A DNA stretch of 64,000 nt, taken from contig JAZLBD010000016.1 of NCBI GenBank assembly GCA_045613545.1, positions 20,811 through 84,810 on the forward strand, written 5' to 3'. The notes under the pieces are model-generated. The model was given only the letters and a program-made list of their open reading frames with translations, ran no database searches and had not been told where the DNA came from. The position numbers and the translations under genes were made by a program. The DNA comes from Scatosoma sp045613545. Its GTDB lineage: Bacteria > Bacillota > Clostridia > Christensenellales > Borkfalkiaceae. Of the stretch, positions 25,776-34,102 are shown in pieces; position 1 is the stretch's first letter; the number at the start of each line of letters is the position of its first letter.

Positions 25776-25781
25776 AGGGCT

Positions 25782-25787
25782 ATTATA
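25782..25787 (-). promoter_or_regulatory. -10 element of spmA, abutting the start codon
   Basis: TATAAT on the minus strand, preceded by CA so that it also reads CATATAAT, close to a sigma-E -10 (CATACAAT). No clear -35 box. ATG starts 6 bases later. Confidence 0.55.
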
Positions 25788-25821
25788 TGCGAGAAAAAAG
25801 GGGTAAAAGACAGGAAAAGGG

Positions 25822-25842
25822 GAAAAAGTAATTTACTTTTTC
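25822..25842. promoter_or_regulatory. Palindrome over the metG -35 box
   Basis: Ten-base arms GAAAAAGTAA and TTACTTTTTC with a single central T, perfect over 21 bp. It overlaps the metG -35 and lies about 35 bases upstream of the spmA -10. Confidence 0.5.
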
Positions 25843-25860
25843 GGGGAAATGTTGTATAAT
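25832..25860 (+). promoter_or_regulatory. metG promoter
   Basis: TTTACT (25832-25837), 17-base spacer, TATAAT (25855-25860). Confidence 0.75.
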
Positions 25861-25902
25861 AGACGCAAAGCGTAGGAAAATCATGCCAAAAGGAGAAAGA
25901 AA

Positions 25903-27894
25903 GTGGCAAAGAAAGAGAAATATTACATCACGACGGCGATTGCCTATACTTCGGGTAAACCGCACATTGGAAACACGTACGAGGCGATTTTAGCCGACGC
26001 CATCGCCCGTTTTAAGCGGAAAGAGGGCTACGACGTATTCTTCCAAACGGGTACGGACGAACACGGTCAAAAAATCGAAGAAAAGGCGAAGGCGCAAGGG
26101 ATTACCCCCAAGCAATTCGTCGACAAAGTCGCGGGCGAAATCAAAGAGATTTGGGATTTGATGGGAACGTCTTACGATAAATTCATTCGTACGACCGATT
26201 CCGACCACGAAAAAGAGGTGCAAAAACTTTTCAAAAAATTCTTCGATCAAGGGGATATCTACAAGGGGTTCTACGAAGGTATGTACTGTACCCCTTGCGA
26301 ATCTTTCTGGACGGAGAGCCAACTTGTCGAGGGGAAATGTCCCGATTGCGGAAGAGAGGTGAAACCCGCCAAAGAAGAGGCGTATTTCTTCAAAATGGGA
26401 AAATACGCCGATAGGCTGATCGAACACATCGAAACCCACCCCGAATTTATTCAACCCGTTTCGAGAAAGAACGAAATGATGAACAACTTCCTCAAAAAGG
26501 GTTTGCAAGATTTATGCGTGTCGAGAACGTCGTTTAAGTGGGGTGTACCCGTCGACTTCGATCCTCGCCACGTCGTGTACGTTTGGCTCGACGCGCTCGT
26601 GAACTATATCACGGGGATTGGCTTTAAGGCGGACGGCAACCACAGTGAACAATACAAAAAATACTGGGAGGCGGATTTGCACTTAATCGGTAAGGATATT
26701 TTGCGTTTCCACACCATCTATTGGCCGATTTTTTTGATGGCGATGGGCGAGCCGTTGCCTAAGCAAGTGTTCGGTCACCCTTGGCTTTTATCGGGGGACG
26801 GGAAAATGTCTAAATCGAAAGGCAACGTGCTTTACGCGGACGACCTTTCGAGAATTTTCGGCGTGGACGCGGTGCGCTATTTCGTCTTACACGAAACCCC
26901 GTTCGACAACGACGGTCTTATTTCGTACGAACTGATTTGCGAACGATTTAATTCCGACCTTGCCAACGTTCTTGGCAACCTCGTTTCGCGAACGATTGCG
27001 ATGGCGCAAAAATATTTCGGCGGTACGGTTCAAAAAGGGATTGCCCCCGAGGAAGACCCCGACGCAGAGTTTAAGCAAACGATCGTGTCCACCGTCCAAA
27101 AAGTCGTGCAAAAAGCGGATAGTTTGCATATCGCGGACGCGATTTCCGAGATTTTTACGTTGCTTCGTCGCGCGAACAAATACATCGACGAAACGATGCC
27201 TTGGGCGCTTGCAAAGGACGAGAGCAAAAAGGCTCGACTCAACGACGTTTTATATAACCTTATCGAGGCGATTATCGTGGGTGCGTCCCTCCTCGACAGC
27301 TTTATGCCCGAAACGAGCGAGAAGATTTTATCGGCGTTTGGAACGACCTCTCGAACGCTTGAAGAGTGCGAAAAATTCGGGCTTTTGGATAGCGTGACGG
27401 TCAACGCAATCCCTCCGCTTTTCGCACGGCTCGACTATAAGAATATCTTGCCGGAAATCGAAAAGATCAAAAAGGCGCAAATGGACGCGTTTGCCAAAGA
27501 AGAGGGAAATTCCACGCAAAAAGAGGAAACGAAAATGGTAGAAAAAAAGGAAGAAGAGAAAGTAGAAGAAATTTCCATTGACGACTTTGCGAAAGTGCGC
27601 TTGCAAGTGGGAGAGATTATCGCTTGCGAAAAGGTGCCTAAATCGTCTAAATTATTGCACGAAACGGTAAAATTCGGCTCTACGGAGCGCTCGGTCGTAT
27701 CGGGGATCGCCAAGCATTACACCCCCGAAGAAATGGTGGGGAAAAAGGTCGTGTTCGTCACCAACTTAAAACCGGTGCATATCTGTGGCGTGCTTTCCGA
27801 GGGTATGATTTTGGCGGCGGAAGACGAGAACGGGAAACTGGCGCTCGTCGTGTCGGATAAAGCGGATTTAGAAAGCGGAGCGATCATAGGCTAA
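25903..27894 (+). CDS. metG: Methionyl-tRNA synthetase with C-terminal tRNA-binding domain
   Basis: 663 aa class I synthetase. HIGH-type motif in SGKPHIGNTYE near residues 16-26; zinc knuckle CTPC...CPDC (about 131-149); KMSKS in DGKMSKSKGN near residue 300; anticodon-binding helices; a Glu/Lys linker (about 535-560); then an EMAP/Trbp111-type domain (VRLQVGEIIACEKVPKSSKLL) used for dimerisation and tRNA binding. GTG start with AAAGGAGAAAG upstream. Its stop overlaps the tatD start by one base. Confidence 0.97.
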   Translation: MAKKEKYYITTAIAYTSGKPHIGNTYEAILADAIARFKRKEGYDVFFQTGTDEHGQKIEEKAKAQGITPKQFVDKVAGEIKEIWDLMGTSYDKFIRTTDSDHEKEVQKLFKKFFDQGDIYKGFYEGMYCTPCESFWTESQLVEGKCPDCGREVKPAKEEAYFFKMGKYADRLIEHIETHPEFIQPVSRKNEMMNNFLKKGLQDLCVSRTSFKWGVPVDFDPRHVVYVWLDALVNYITGIGFKADGNHSEQYKKYWEADLHLIGKDILRFHTIYWPIFLMAMGEPLPKQVFGHPWLLSGDGKMSKSKGNVLYADDLSRIFGVDAVRYFVLHETPFDNDGLISYELICERFNSDLANVLGNLVSRTIAMAQKYFGGTVQKGIAPEEDPDAEFKQTIVSTVQKVVQKADSLHIADAISEIFTLLRRANKYIDETMPWALAKDESKKARLNDVLYNLIEAIIVGASLLDSFMPETSEKILSAFGTTSRTLEECEKFGLLDSVTVNAIPPLFARLDYKNILPEIEKIKKAQMDAFAKEEGNSTQKEETKMVEKKEEEKVEEISIDDFAKVRLQVGEIIACEKVPKSSKLLHETVKFGSTERSVVSGIAKHYTPEEMVGKKVVFVTNLKPVHICGVLSEGMILAAEDENGKLALVVSDKADLESGAIIG

Positions 27895-28682
27895 TGTTTA
27901 TAGATATCCATTGCCATCTCGGTGGCAACGAATACGATGAACTGGGCGGTGCGGACGGCGTGATCGAGGACGCCAAGCGCGCGGGGGTGGAAATTCTCGT
28001 GCTCTCCGGCTCCGATTATTCCTCTTCGCTGGAGGCGAAGGAGATCGCGGAAAAGCACGACGGCGTGTATTTTTGCGCCGGCTTTCATCCCGGCGACCTT
28101 AAAAAGGTGCAAGAGGAAGATTACGCGAAGTTGGAAACGCTTGCAAGCCACGAAAAATGCGTGGCGATCGGCGAGATCGGACTTGACTATCACTTTGCGG
28201 ACAATCCCCCAAAGGAAGAGCAAAAAATTGCCTTTTTACGGCAGTTAGAGCTTGCACACCGTTTGTCGCTTCCCGTCGTGGTGCATAGCCGTGAGGCTTG
28301 CAAGGACACCCTCGATTTGCTTGAGGCGAACGCGACGCTTCTTTCAAGAGGCGGGCTTATGCACTGTTATTCCTATTCCCCCGAAGAAGTCGTACGCTTT
28401 GAAAAGCTTGGAATGTATTTCTCCTTTGGTGGAACGTGTACTTTCAAAAACGCAAGAAAGGTGCAAGACAGCGCTTGTAAGGTGCGCATCGACCGTCTCT
28501 TATCGGAAACGGATAGCCCCTATCTTTCGCCGGAACCCTATCGTGGGAAATTCCCCAACTTGCCAAGCAGGGTGGTTTATTCGGTGGAAAAACTCGCCTC
28601 CCTTCGCGGAGAAGAGGTAGGACGGGTTCAGCTGGCGATCGAAGAGAACGCTAAACGGTTATTTTCAAAAATTAAAAGGTGA
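27894..28682 (+). CDS. tatD: TatD-family metal-dependent deoxyribonuclease
   Basis: 262 aa TIM-barrel hydrolase. Metal ligands visible: DIHCHL (N-terminal D-x-H-x-H pattern), GEIGLDYH (Glu), VVVHSRE (His), LMHCYS (His) and SETDSPYL (Asp). The metG-tatD order is conserved in Bacillota. Translation coupled with metG (TAATG). The next gene is the TatD-linked radical SAM protein. Confidence 0.94.
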   Translation: MFIDIHCHLGGNEYDELGGADGVIEDAKRAGVEILVLSGSDYSSSLEAKEIAEKHDGVYFCAGFHPGDLKKVQEEDYAKLETLASHEKCVAIGEIGLDYHFADNPPKEEQKIAFLRQLELAHRLSLPVVVHSREACKDTLDLLEANATLLSRGGLMHCYSYSPEEVVRFEKLGMYFSFGGTCTFKNARKVQDSACKVRIDRLLSETDSPYLSPEPYRGKFPNLPSRVVYSVEKLASLRGEEVGRVQLAIEENAKRLFSKIKR

Positions 28683-28687
28683 ATCGT

Positions 28688-29566
28688 ATGGAAGAAGAGA
28701 AAAAATTACAAAATAGCGGAAACGGCGGAAGAGGGAGACGTCGCCGTCGGCACAGAAGAGCCGGTGGCGGTCAAAATCCGCAAACGCAAAACCAAAATCC
28801 GCAAACGCAAAACCAAAACGTGCAAAACGGACAACAAAAACAACAAAAGCCTCAACAAAACGGACAAAAAGGTAGGGGAAAACCGCAAGGAGGCGAATCG
28901 CAAAAGAATAAGCAAAATCCCCCGAAAAATAAGAATAAACAATCGGAGAATCGTAAGGATACCTACGCGTACGCGCTCGACGGGAATTTGTATATCAATT
29001 TAACGAACAAGTGCTCGAACGGTTGTGATTTTTGCGTACGGAACGAGAGAAATACCTATTTTGGGCACGAGCTTTGGATACGAAACGGCGATCCCACTGC
29101 GGAAAAAGTGATTTTTGCGATCGAACAGCTCGGCGGTGTGGAAAAGTTCAAAGAAGTGGTGTTTTGTGGCTTTGGCGAACCGACCTACCGTATGGAAGAA
29201 CTCTGCATCGTAGCCGATTACGTCCACGAGAAAGGCGGGAAGATAAGGCTCAACACCAACGGGCAAGGCAGTTTGATCAATAAGCGGGATATTTTGCCGG
29301 AACTCAAAGGAAGGATTGATTTATTGAACGTGTCTCTCAACGCGCCCGATAGCGAGAGCTATAAAAAAATTTGCAGGTCGATGTTCGGAGAGAACGGTTT
29401 TACGGCGATGGTCGAGTTTGCGAAAGGAGCGAAACGACTTGGTATAAACAGTCGGTTTTCCGTCGTCGATTGTATCGGCGAAGAACAAATCGAGCGTTGT
29501 AAAAAGCTGGCGGAAAGTGTGAACGTACCTTTATACGTCCGCAAGTATATCGCCGATTCGGAGTAA
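28688..29566 (+). CDS. TatD-linked radical SAM protein with Arg- and Gln/Asn-rich N-terminal extension
   Basis: 292 aa. Residues about 15-90 are low complexity: an RGRRRRRHRR cluster, a Gly patch, then Q/N/K-rich repeats (NPQTQNQ twice at DNA and protein level). The radical SAM domain starts about residue 93: INLTNKCSNGCDFC gives the C-x3-C-x2-C cluster motif, then VVFCGFGEPTYR and LNTNGQGSLI. It belongs to the family found beside tatD (TIGR04038-like) whose reaction is unknown. ATG at 28688 has AAGGTG six bases before; GTG at 28679 is less suited. The basic extension looks like a nucleic-acid-binding tail, which is inference. Confidence 0.88.
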   Translation: MEEEKKLQNSGNGGRGRRRRRHRRAGGGQNPQTQNQNPQTQNQNVQNGQQKQQKPQQNGQKGRGKPQGGESQKNKQNPPKNKNKQSENRKDTYAYALDGNLYINLTNKCSNGCDFCVRNERNTYFGHELWIRNGDPTAEKVIFAIEQLGGVEKFKEVVFCGFGEPTYRMEELCIVADYVHEKGGKIRLNTNGQGSLINKRDILPELKGRIDLLNVSLNAPDSESYKKICRSMFGENGFTAMVEFAKGAKRLGINSRFSVVDCIGEEQIERCKKLAESVNVPLYVRKYIADSE

Positions 29567-29602
29567 AAAGCGGAAAAATAGCGAAAAAAGAACCCTCTAA
29601 AT

Positions 29603-29627
29603 TCTCTTTTTTCTAAAAAAAAGAGAG
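29603..29627 (+). terminator. A/T-rich hairpin after the radical SAM gene
   Basis: TCTCTTTTTT pairs with AAAAAAGAGA around a short loop. No strong T tail on the plus strand, so terminator activity is uncertain. Confidence 0.45.
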
Positions 29628-29644
29628 ATTGTCCATTAAACCGC

Positions 29645-29673
29645 TTGACGAACGGGACAATAAAAGGTAAAAT
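29645..29673 (+). promoter_or_regulatory. Promoter of the cyclophilin-like lipoprotein gene
   Basis: TTGACG (29645-29650), 17-base spacer, TAAAAT (29668-29673). Confidence 0.8.
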
Positions 29674-29709
29674 AATAGAGTGATAAAGCGTTTTATGGAG
29701 AAAAAAACG

Positions 29710-30576
29710 ATGAAAAATAAATTGTTAAAAAAGACGATGTCGTTGGCGCTTGCAAGCGCGTGCGTATTTGCGGTAGGATCGGCTTTCACCGGTTGTACTA
29801 CCTCTCGCCCCGAAATACAAATGAAAATTTCTTTCAACGGGGAAACGTATAAGCTCGAATACGAGCTCTATCGCAAACTTGCTCCTGCGACGGTCGCGCA
29901 TTTTATCGAACTTGTCGATGCAGACTATTACAACCGTCTTTGCGTGCATAACTACACCGATACCAAGTGGTATATGGGCGGTTATACCTATCAAACGAGC
30001 ACGAAAGAATTCGGCGGTTTGAAAGAAAAGGACTACTTCGCGGCAGTGGAAGGGCTCGGTTTAACTTCTACCGTTTGGCTCGACGAAGAGAGAACGACTT
30101 CGACGAATACTTTGTACGGCGAGTTTAAGGAAAATGGGTTCAGCGTAAAAAATGGTGGTCTCGATCAAAAATACGGTACGCTCACGATGTTTTATACGGC
30201 AAAAACGAACGTGGTAGGAAGCGTTTACACCAAGCGCTCGGACGGCAACGGCTACGATATGAAGGATTATCGCTATAACAGCGCAACCTCCCTCTTCTAT
30301 ATGTACGTGTCTGCTTCCGTCATTGCACCCGACGCATCGTATTGCACCTTTGCAACGATCAAAAAGGAAAGCGCGAAAAAGCTTACTGAACTCAAAAATG
30401 CGATTGCCGATTATATTGCGGAGCAACGAGAGAACGATGAGAGCTACAGTTTCACGACTTTAGCGCAAGACGTTCCCACCGACGCCGGAGACGAATGGGT
30501 GGATGAAGGACACGCGTCCTATAACGTTCCGAAAGAGCCGATCTTGATCGAATCCATAACCGTAAAAAAATATTAA
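29710..30576 (+). CDS. Cyclophilin-like lipoprotein (possible peptidyl-prolyl isomerase)
   Basis: 288 aa, lipobox AFTGC with lipidated Cys29. The first mature part resembles a cyclophilin beginning: beta strand with ELYRKLAPATVAHFIELVDADYYNRLCVHNY, where classical enzymes have xLYxxxAPxTVxNFxxLxxxGxYxxxxFHRV. The FHRV tail reads VHNY, so the catalytic Arg of active cyclophilins is not there. Either a divergent foldase or a binding protein outside the membrane. Start at 29710 chosen over 29695 by the GGAG site. Confidence 0.72.
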   Translation: MKNKLLKKTMSLALASACVFAVGSAFTGCTTSRPEIQMKISFNGETYKLEYELYRKLAPATVAHFIELVDADYYNRLCVHNYTDTKWYMGGYTYQTSTKEFGGLKEKDYFAAVEGLGLTSTVWLDEERTTSTNTLYGEFKENGFSVKNGGLDQKYGTLTMFYTAKTNVVGSVYTKRSDGNGYDMKDYRYNSATSLFYMYVSASVIAPDASYCTFATIKKESAKKLTELKNAIADYIAEQRENDESYSFTTLAQDVPTDAGDEWVDEGHASYNVPKEPILIESITVKKY

Positions 30577-30588
30577 TCCATCAAATAT

Positions 30589-30619
30589 AAACAGCCTTTC
30601 CCAAAGGGAATGGCTGTTT
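30589..30619. terminator. Bidirectional terminator
   Basis: AAACAGCC (30589-30596) and GGCTGTTT (30612-30619) with an inner TTTCCC/GGGAA stem. T-rich on both strands, between convergent genes. Confidence 0.85.
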
Positions 30620-30621
30620 TT

Positions 30622-31491
30622 TTATCCTTGAATATCGGAGATTTTTCCCTCTTCGACGGTGAACGTATAGTACGCCACTTCGAATAGGCGGGGCGCTTTT
30701 CGTTTGACGATTCCCACGCAGTTTTCCTGTTCCGTAGGTACGACGTCGCAAAACTCGCCGAAAAATTCGGGGAGTTTATCCGCTTGTTGACGTAGCTCGT
30801 TGCTAAGAAAGTGAGTAAAGTCGCCACCGAAGAGCAAACTTTCCAAAAAAGCGTAGGCAAAAAGGGTGGGTTCTTTCTCGCCTATAAGGGAATATTCGAG
30901 CCACTCTAAGCGGTCGGTGATTTTGCAAACCCCTTTTGCCGTGCGAGAAAGACTGTCGGCGAGCGGGTAGGCTACGTGTAAAAGTCCGTCCTCGATTTGA
31001 TAGCTTTCCACAGCCTTATCAAAGAGCAATTCTCCTTTGGAAGAGAGGACGACGAGCCTTTCGCCGACCAAAACAATCCCCTCGCCACAGGCGTAGATCT
31101 CGGCGCTTTTTAGAGGGGGAATCGGCGTGACGATCAAATCGTCGTTTTCAATACTCACTTGCGTCAAACCCTGCTGAAACAGAGTGACAAGACCAAGGGA
31201 CAACCGTTTTTGCGCGATGAGGCGTAAGGTGTAGTCGAGGGAAAAAAAATCGTTCGCTTCAATCGCTACGCCGTCTTTCAAAAGATAAACGTCGCAACCC
31301 TGGGGTGGGGTAAAACGTAAATTTTCCGTGAGAAAAAAGCGGATAGGGTGCGCGTTTTCGGGGATAAATTCGATGAATAGATTGTCCGCAAGGTTGATTT
31401 CGGCAAACTGTGCGTGATGGTGGGTGTGACCAAAATACCCCCCGTTGACGAGGAGCATACAAGGAATGGCGGAAAGGAAATAAATTTTCAT
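30622..31491 (-). CDS. Uncharacterised protein
   Basis: 289 aa, family not recognised. No signal peptide is evident despite a hydrophobic start (MKIYFLSAIPCMLLVNGGYFG), which is too well mixed with polar residues for a clear anchor. A His cluster (GHTHHHAQF, residues 21-29) stands out. The middle has repeating beta-strand patterns (KSAEIYACGEGIVLVGERLVVLSSKGELLFDKAVESYQI-like), the end is helical. No catalytic motif seen. The reading frame is long, uses normal codons and has a bidirectional terminator after it, so it is likely real. Confidence 0.7.
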   Translation of the reverse strand: MKIYFLSAIPCMLLVNGGYFGHTHHHAQFAEINLADNLFIEFIPENAHPIRFFLTENLRFTPPQGCDVYLLKDGVAIEANDFFSLDYTLRLIAQKRLSLGLVTLFQQGLTQVSIENDDLIVTPIPPLKSAEIYACGEGIVLVGERLVVLSSKGELLFDKAVESYQIEDGLLHVAYPLADSLSRTAKGVCKITDRLEWLEYSLIGEKEPTLFAYAFLESLLFGGDFTHFLSNELRQQADKLPEFFGEFCDVVPTEQENCVGIVKRKAPRLFEVAYYTFTVEEGKISDIQG

Positions 31492-31578
31492 AGTTTATCC
31501 TATTCCGTTTTTTTACCGTTGATGTATAAAAGCAAAAAAATAGGATAATAATTCTTTCCAAACAAGGAGGAAAGACAT

Positions 31579-32178
31579 ATGAATAAAATCAACGGTTATA
31601 CGAAAGAAGAAGCGAAAAGCTTGATCGAATACATTTGGGAAGGAAAAAAGGCGGGAAAAACGCTCACGACTTTGTTTTCCTCGTACGGAAAAAAGAGCGG
31701 TAGAGCGAAAGGTAGCGTTCGAAATTATTATTACGCGCTTATGAAAAAAGGGGAAGAGCGTGAAGTGCAATCGCTTTTGAAAGGGAAGAATTTGACCGTC
31801 GAGAAAATCCGCGAATTTACAGAAGAAGAAACGGACGAGGCGATTAAACAAATTTTGATGGAAAAGAGCAAAGGGGTATCCGTCCGTCGCGCAATTTGTA
31901 ATCTTTCCAAAGGAGACGATAAATTGATGCTTCGATTACAAAATAAATACCGCAACGTTTTGAAAAAAGAGCCGGAGCGTATTCAAACGATCGCTCGGCA
32001 ACTTGGACTGCAAGAGATCGAGGAGCGTTCGCTTGAAAAAAAGCTGGAAGAAGAAATCAATGCGCTCTACGAACGTTTGACGAAATCCTTGAAAGCGGAA
32101 AACACGCGATTGTTTGAAGAAAACGAACGCCTCAAAAAGGAAAACGAGCGGTTGAAAACCTTTTCAATTCTCCGATAA
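31579..32178 (+). CDS. Putative DNA-binding protein with two Myb/SANT-like repeats and coiled coil
   Basis: 199 aa, no certain family. Two similar helical units: residues about 8-55 (KSLIEYIWEGKKAGKTLTTLF...SVRNYYYALM) and about 82-125 (EAIKQILMEKSKGVSVRRAICNL...LMLRLQNKYRNVL). Both have the length, the aromatic/basic third helix and the spacing of Myb-like DNA-binding repeats such as those of the spore regulator RsfA. A C-terminal heptad coiled coil (residues 150-195, with ENERLKKENERLK) suggests dimerisation. AGGAGG precedes the ATG. Function is inference only. Confidence 0.75.
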   Translation: MNKINGYTKEEAKSLIEYIWEGKKAGKTLTTLFSSYGKKSGRAKGSVRNYYYALMKKGEEREVQSLLKGKNLTVEKIREFTEEETDEAIKQILMEKSKGVSVRRAICNLSKGDDKLMLRLQNKYRNVLKKEPERIQTIARQLGLQEIEERSLEKKLEEEINALYERLTKSLKAENTRLFEENERLKKENERLKTFSILR

Positions 32179-32196
32179 ACGGACGAAGGTAATAAA

Positions 32197-32233
32197 AAAC
32201 ATTCGTAAGAATCTCCTTACGAATGTTTTTCTT
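32197..32233. terminator. Bidirectional terminator overlapping the mnmG stop
   Basis: Thirteen-base arms (32197-32209 and 32216-32228) with T-rich flanks on both strands; the right arm includes the mnmG stop codon. Confidence 0.82.
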
Positions 32234-34100
32234 TTTTTAAGGTTGCAAGATACACCATCAGCACGGAAATATCCGCGGGGTTTACTCCCGAAATCCGTCC
32301 TGCTTGTCCTAAATTGAGTGGGCGCACGCGATCGAGTTTTTCCCTTGCCTCTAAGCGAAGTCCTTGAATGGATTGATAATCGACGTCCTCTGGCAACGCT
32401 TTGTCTTCGAGCTTTTTCGATTTTTCGATTTGTTCGAGCGCTTGTTTTAGATATCCGCTATATCGGACGGTAATCTCCGCCGTTTCCAAAACGGAGGGGG
32501 GATATTCCTTAAATACGTTCAGCGTTTCCATAACGTCGGAAAGGGGGATCGTGCGCTTGATTAAATCCGCATACGAAACGCCCGAAGTAGGCTCGTCGTA
32601 GCCGTATTTTTTTACGAGCTCCACCGTCTCTTTACGAGGCGGTTTTTCTTCCATTTTTTGCAGTAGTTCTTCGTATAGCGCTTTCCTTTCTCGCATCGCT
32701 TGGAGTCGCTCTTTGGAAACAAGCCCTACCGCGTATCCTTTTTCCGTCAATCTAAAATCAGCGTCGTCTTGGCGCAAACAAACGCGGTATTCTGCGCGCG
32801 AAGTCATCATTCGGTACGGCTCGTCCGTCCCTTTCGTCACGAGGTCGTCGATGAGAACGCCGATGTACGCCTCGTCTCTTCGGAGGATAAAGGGGGATTT
32901 TCCGCGGATTTTCAGCGAGGCGTTAATCCCCGCTATCAATCCTTGCGCCGCCGCTTCTTCATATCCGGAAGTGCCGTTTATTTGACCCGCCGTATACAAT
33001 CCCTCTACGAGTTTGCTCTCAAGCGTGGGCAAAACGTCGAGCGTGTCGATACAGTCGTATTCGATCGCATAGCCGTAGCGCACGATGTCGGCGCGTTCAA
33101 GTCCTACGACGGAAGCGTACATTTTTCTCTGTACGTCGTGGGGCATAGACGTGGACATGCCCTGTACGTACACTTCGTTCGTGTCCGCGCCCTCCGGTTC
33201 GATGAAAATTTGATGACGCTCTTTATCCTTGAAACGGACGACTTTCGTTTCCACGCTGGGACAATACCGAGGCCCCGTGGAGGAGATAAGCCCGTTATAC
33301 AAAGGGGAGCGGTCGAGATGCTCTAAAATAATCTCGTGTGTCCTTTGATTGGTGTAGGTGAGATGGCAAACGTGGGTATTTTTAGGCGGCTTTTGCGTCA
33401 TAAAAGAAAAGGCGTAGCCCTTTTCGTCACCCTTTTGCACTTCGCATTTGTTGTAATCTACCGTTTTGCCGTCGAGCCGAGCGGGAGTTCCCGTTTTGAA
33501 TCTACGGACGTGAAATCCGAGGTCGATTAAGTTTTGCGTAAGGTGTGTAGCGCGCATAAACCCGTTCGGACCCGAGGGTTGTACGAGTTCGCCCGTGATC
33601 GTTTCCGCGTTGAGATATACCCCCGTACAAACAACGACGCAATCGCAACGAATGATGCCACCATGGCTCGTTTGAACGCCGACGACTTTTCCGTTTTCCG
33701 TCAAAATTTTAGACGCCTCGCCCTGCAAAATTCGCAAATTCTCGGTGTTTTCGAGGGTGCGCTTCATTTCGGTGTGATAGGCGTTTTTATCCGATTGACA
33801 GCGGAGACATTGCACCGCCGCGCCTTTGCCGGCGTTTAGCATACGCATTTGCAACGCCGTTTTGTCGGCACAAAGCCCCATTTCTCCGCCGAGCGCGTCG
33901 ATCTCGCGGACGAGGTGGCCTTTTGCCGTTCCGCCGATCGAGGGATTGCAAGGCATAAACGCGATACTGTCGAGGTTCAAGGTGAGCATGACGACGTCGA
34001 TGCCCGTGCGAGCGAGGGCGAGCGCCGCCTCTACGCCTGCGTGTCCCGCGCCGATGACTACCGCTTGCGCGTTATATTCGATAAAGGTGTTTCGTTCCAT
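32217..34100 (-). CDS. mnmG: tRNA uridine-5-carboxymethylaminomethyl modification enzyme MnmG (GidA)
   Basis: 627 aa FAD protein that with MnmE places the cmnm5 group on wobble U34. N-terminal VIGAGHAGVEAALALARTG, the NPSIGGTAKGHLVREIDALGG motif, RMLNAGKGAAV, and the C-terminal helical domain with NPADISVLMVYL. It follows dnaA directly (2 bases between stop and ATG), an unusual pairing; mnmE is not adjacent. Confidence 0.97.
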   Translation of the reverse strand: MERNTFIEYNAQAVVIGAGHAGVEAALALARTGIDVVMLTLNLDSIAFMPCNPSIGGTAKGHLVREIDALGGEMGLCADKTALQMRMLNAGKGAAVQCLRCQSDKNAYHTEMKRTLENTENLRILQGEASKILTENGKVVGVQTSHGGIIRCDCVVVCTGVYLNAETITGELVQPSGPNGFMRATHLTQNLIDLGFHVRRFKTGTPARLDGKTVDYNKCEVQKGDEKGYAFSFMTQKPPKNTHVCHLTYTNQRTHEIILEHLDRSPLYNGLISSTGPRYCPSVETKVVRFKDKERHQIFIEPEGADTNEVYVQGMSTSMPHDVQRKMYASVVGLERADIVRYGYAIEYDCIDTLDVLPTLESKLVEGLYTAGQINGTSGYEEAAAQGLIAGINASLKIRGKSPFILRRDEAYIGVLIDDLVTKGTDEPYRMMTSRAEYRVCLRQDDADFRLTEKGYAVGLVSKERLQAMRERKALYEELLQKMEEKPPRKETVELVKKYGYDEPTSGVSYADLIKRTIPLSDVMETLNVFKEYPPSVLETAEITVRYSGYLKQALEQIEKSKKLEDKALPEDVDYQSIQGLRLEAREKLDRVRPLNLGQAGRISGVNPADISVLMVYLATLKKEKHS

Positions 34101-34102
34101 AA

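Noticed and set aside
32700..33326. Plus-strand open frame of 208 codons inside mnmG
   Set aside because: Antisense shadow of a conserved enzyme gene; no start signals or recognisable product.
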